From assembly GCA_003525525.1 (NCBI GenBank), contig DQED01000164.1, positions 1-13,372 on the forward strand: 13,372 nucleotides of DNA, read 5' to 3'. This document shows positions 13,351 through 13,372 of the stretch, in pieces. The translations under genes and the position numbers were made by a program. Position 1 is the stretch's first letter. Every line of letters begins with the position of its first letter. The DNA comes from Desulfovibrio sp. (GTDB taxonomy: Bacteria > Desulfobacterota > Desulfovibrionia > Desulfovibrionales > Desulfovibrionaceae). Under the pieces are notes generated by a model. The model was not told the DNA's origin. It did no database searches and saw only the letters and a list, made by a program, of their open reading frames with translations.

Positions 13351-13372
13351 TGGTCGCGGAAATGGGGCGGCC

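Overview
This is a GC-rich window with dense, mostly C/G-ending codon usage. The gene set and the style of the intergenic repeats suggest a member of the Desulfovibrionaceae (Desulfovibrio/Solidesulfovibrio-like, a sulfate-reducing bacterium). That assignment is inference from the sequence alone; there is no rRNA in the window to confirm it. Most genes are chromosomal housekeeping genes. I see no phage, insertion sequence, CRISPR array, tRNA or rRNA.

Layout. Positions 1-458 hold the C-terminal part of a YwnB-like NAD(P)-binding oxidoreductase. It is followed by a small frameshifted gene remnant (485-815) and a terminator that faces the next gene. On the minus strand lie a large SWIM-zinc-finger SNF2-family ATPase (1407-4625) with its own terminator, and downstream of it a small TPR protein (904-1263). 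A 279-bp divergent intergenic region separates these from a plus-strand pair: an SBP_bac_5 peptide-binding lipoprotein (4905-6581) and, 67 bp later, a full-length bifunctional-type RelA/SpoT homologue (6649-8865). Glycogen phosphorylase (9068-11533, minus) converges on the RelA/SpoT gene. A 67-aa protein of unknown function (11684-11887, plus) starts divergently from glgP behind a sigma-28-like promoter. DNA polymerase IV (dinB, 12008-13186, plus) comes last.

The genes do not form one pathway. They touch on nutrient sensing and the stringent response (peptide-binding protein, Rsh), carbon-store mobilisation (GlgP), DNA or chromatin remodelling (SNF2) and damage-tolerant replication (DinB).

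The most unusual structure is in the repeats. A 74-bp sequence occurs as a perfect inverted pair 4.2 kb apart (8951-9024 and 13238-13311), enclosing glgP, the small gene and dinB. Each copy lies just 3' of a stop codon (glgP, dinB), in the same orientation relative to its gene. Each is preceded by a purine-rich tract of degenerate hexamers and contains two palindromes. A second, related hairpin unit with the same 13-bp head sits head-outward next to the left copy, giving a BIME-like composite after the Rsh gene. This looks like a REP-type, gene-end-associated repeat family. I cannot tell from one window how many copies the genome has or whether the family has been described.
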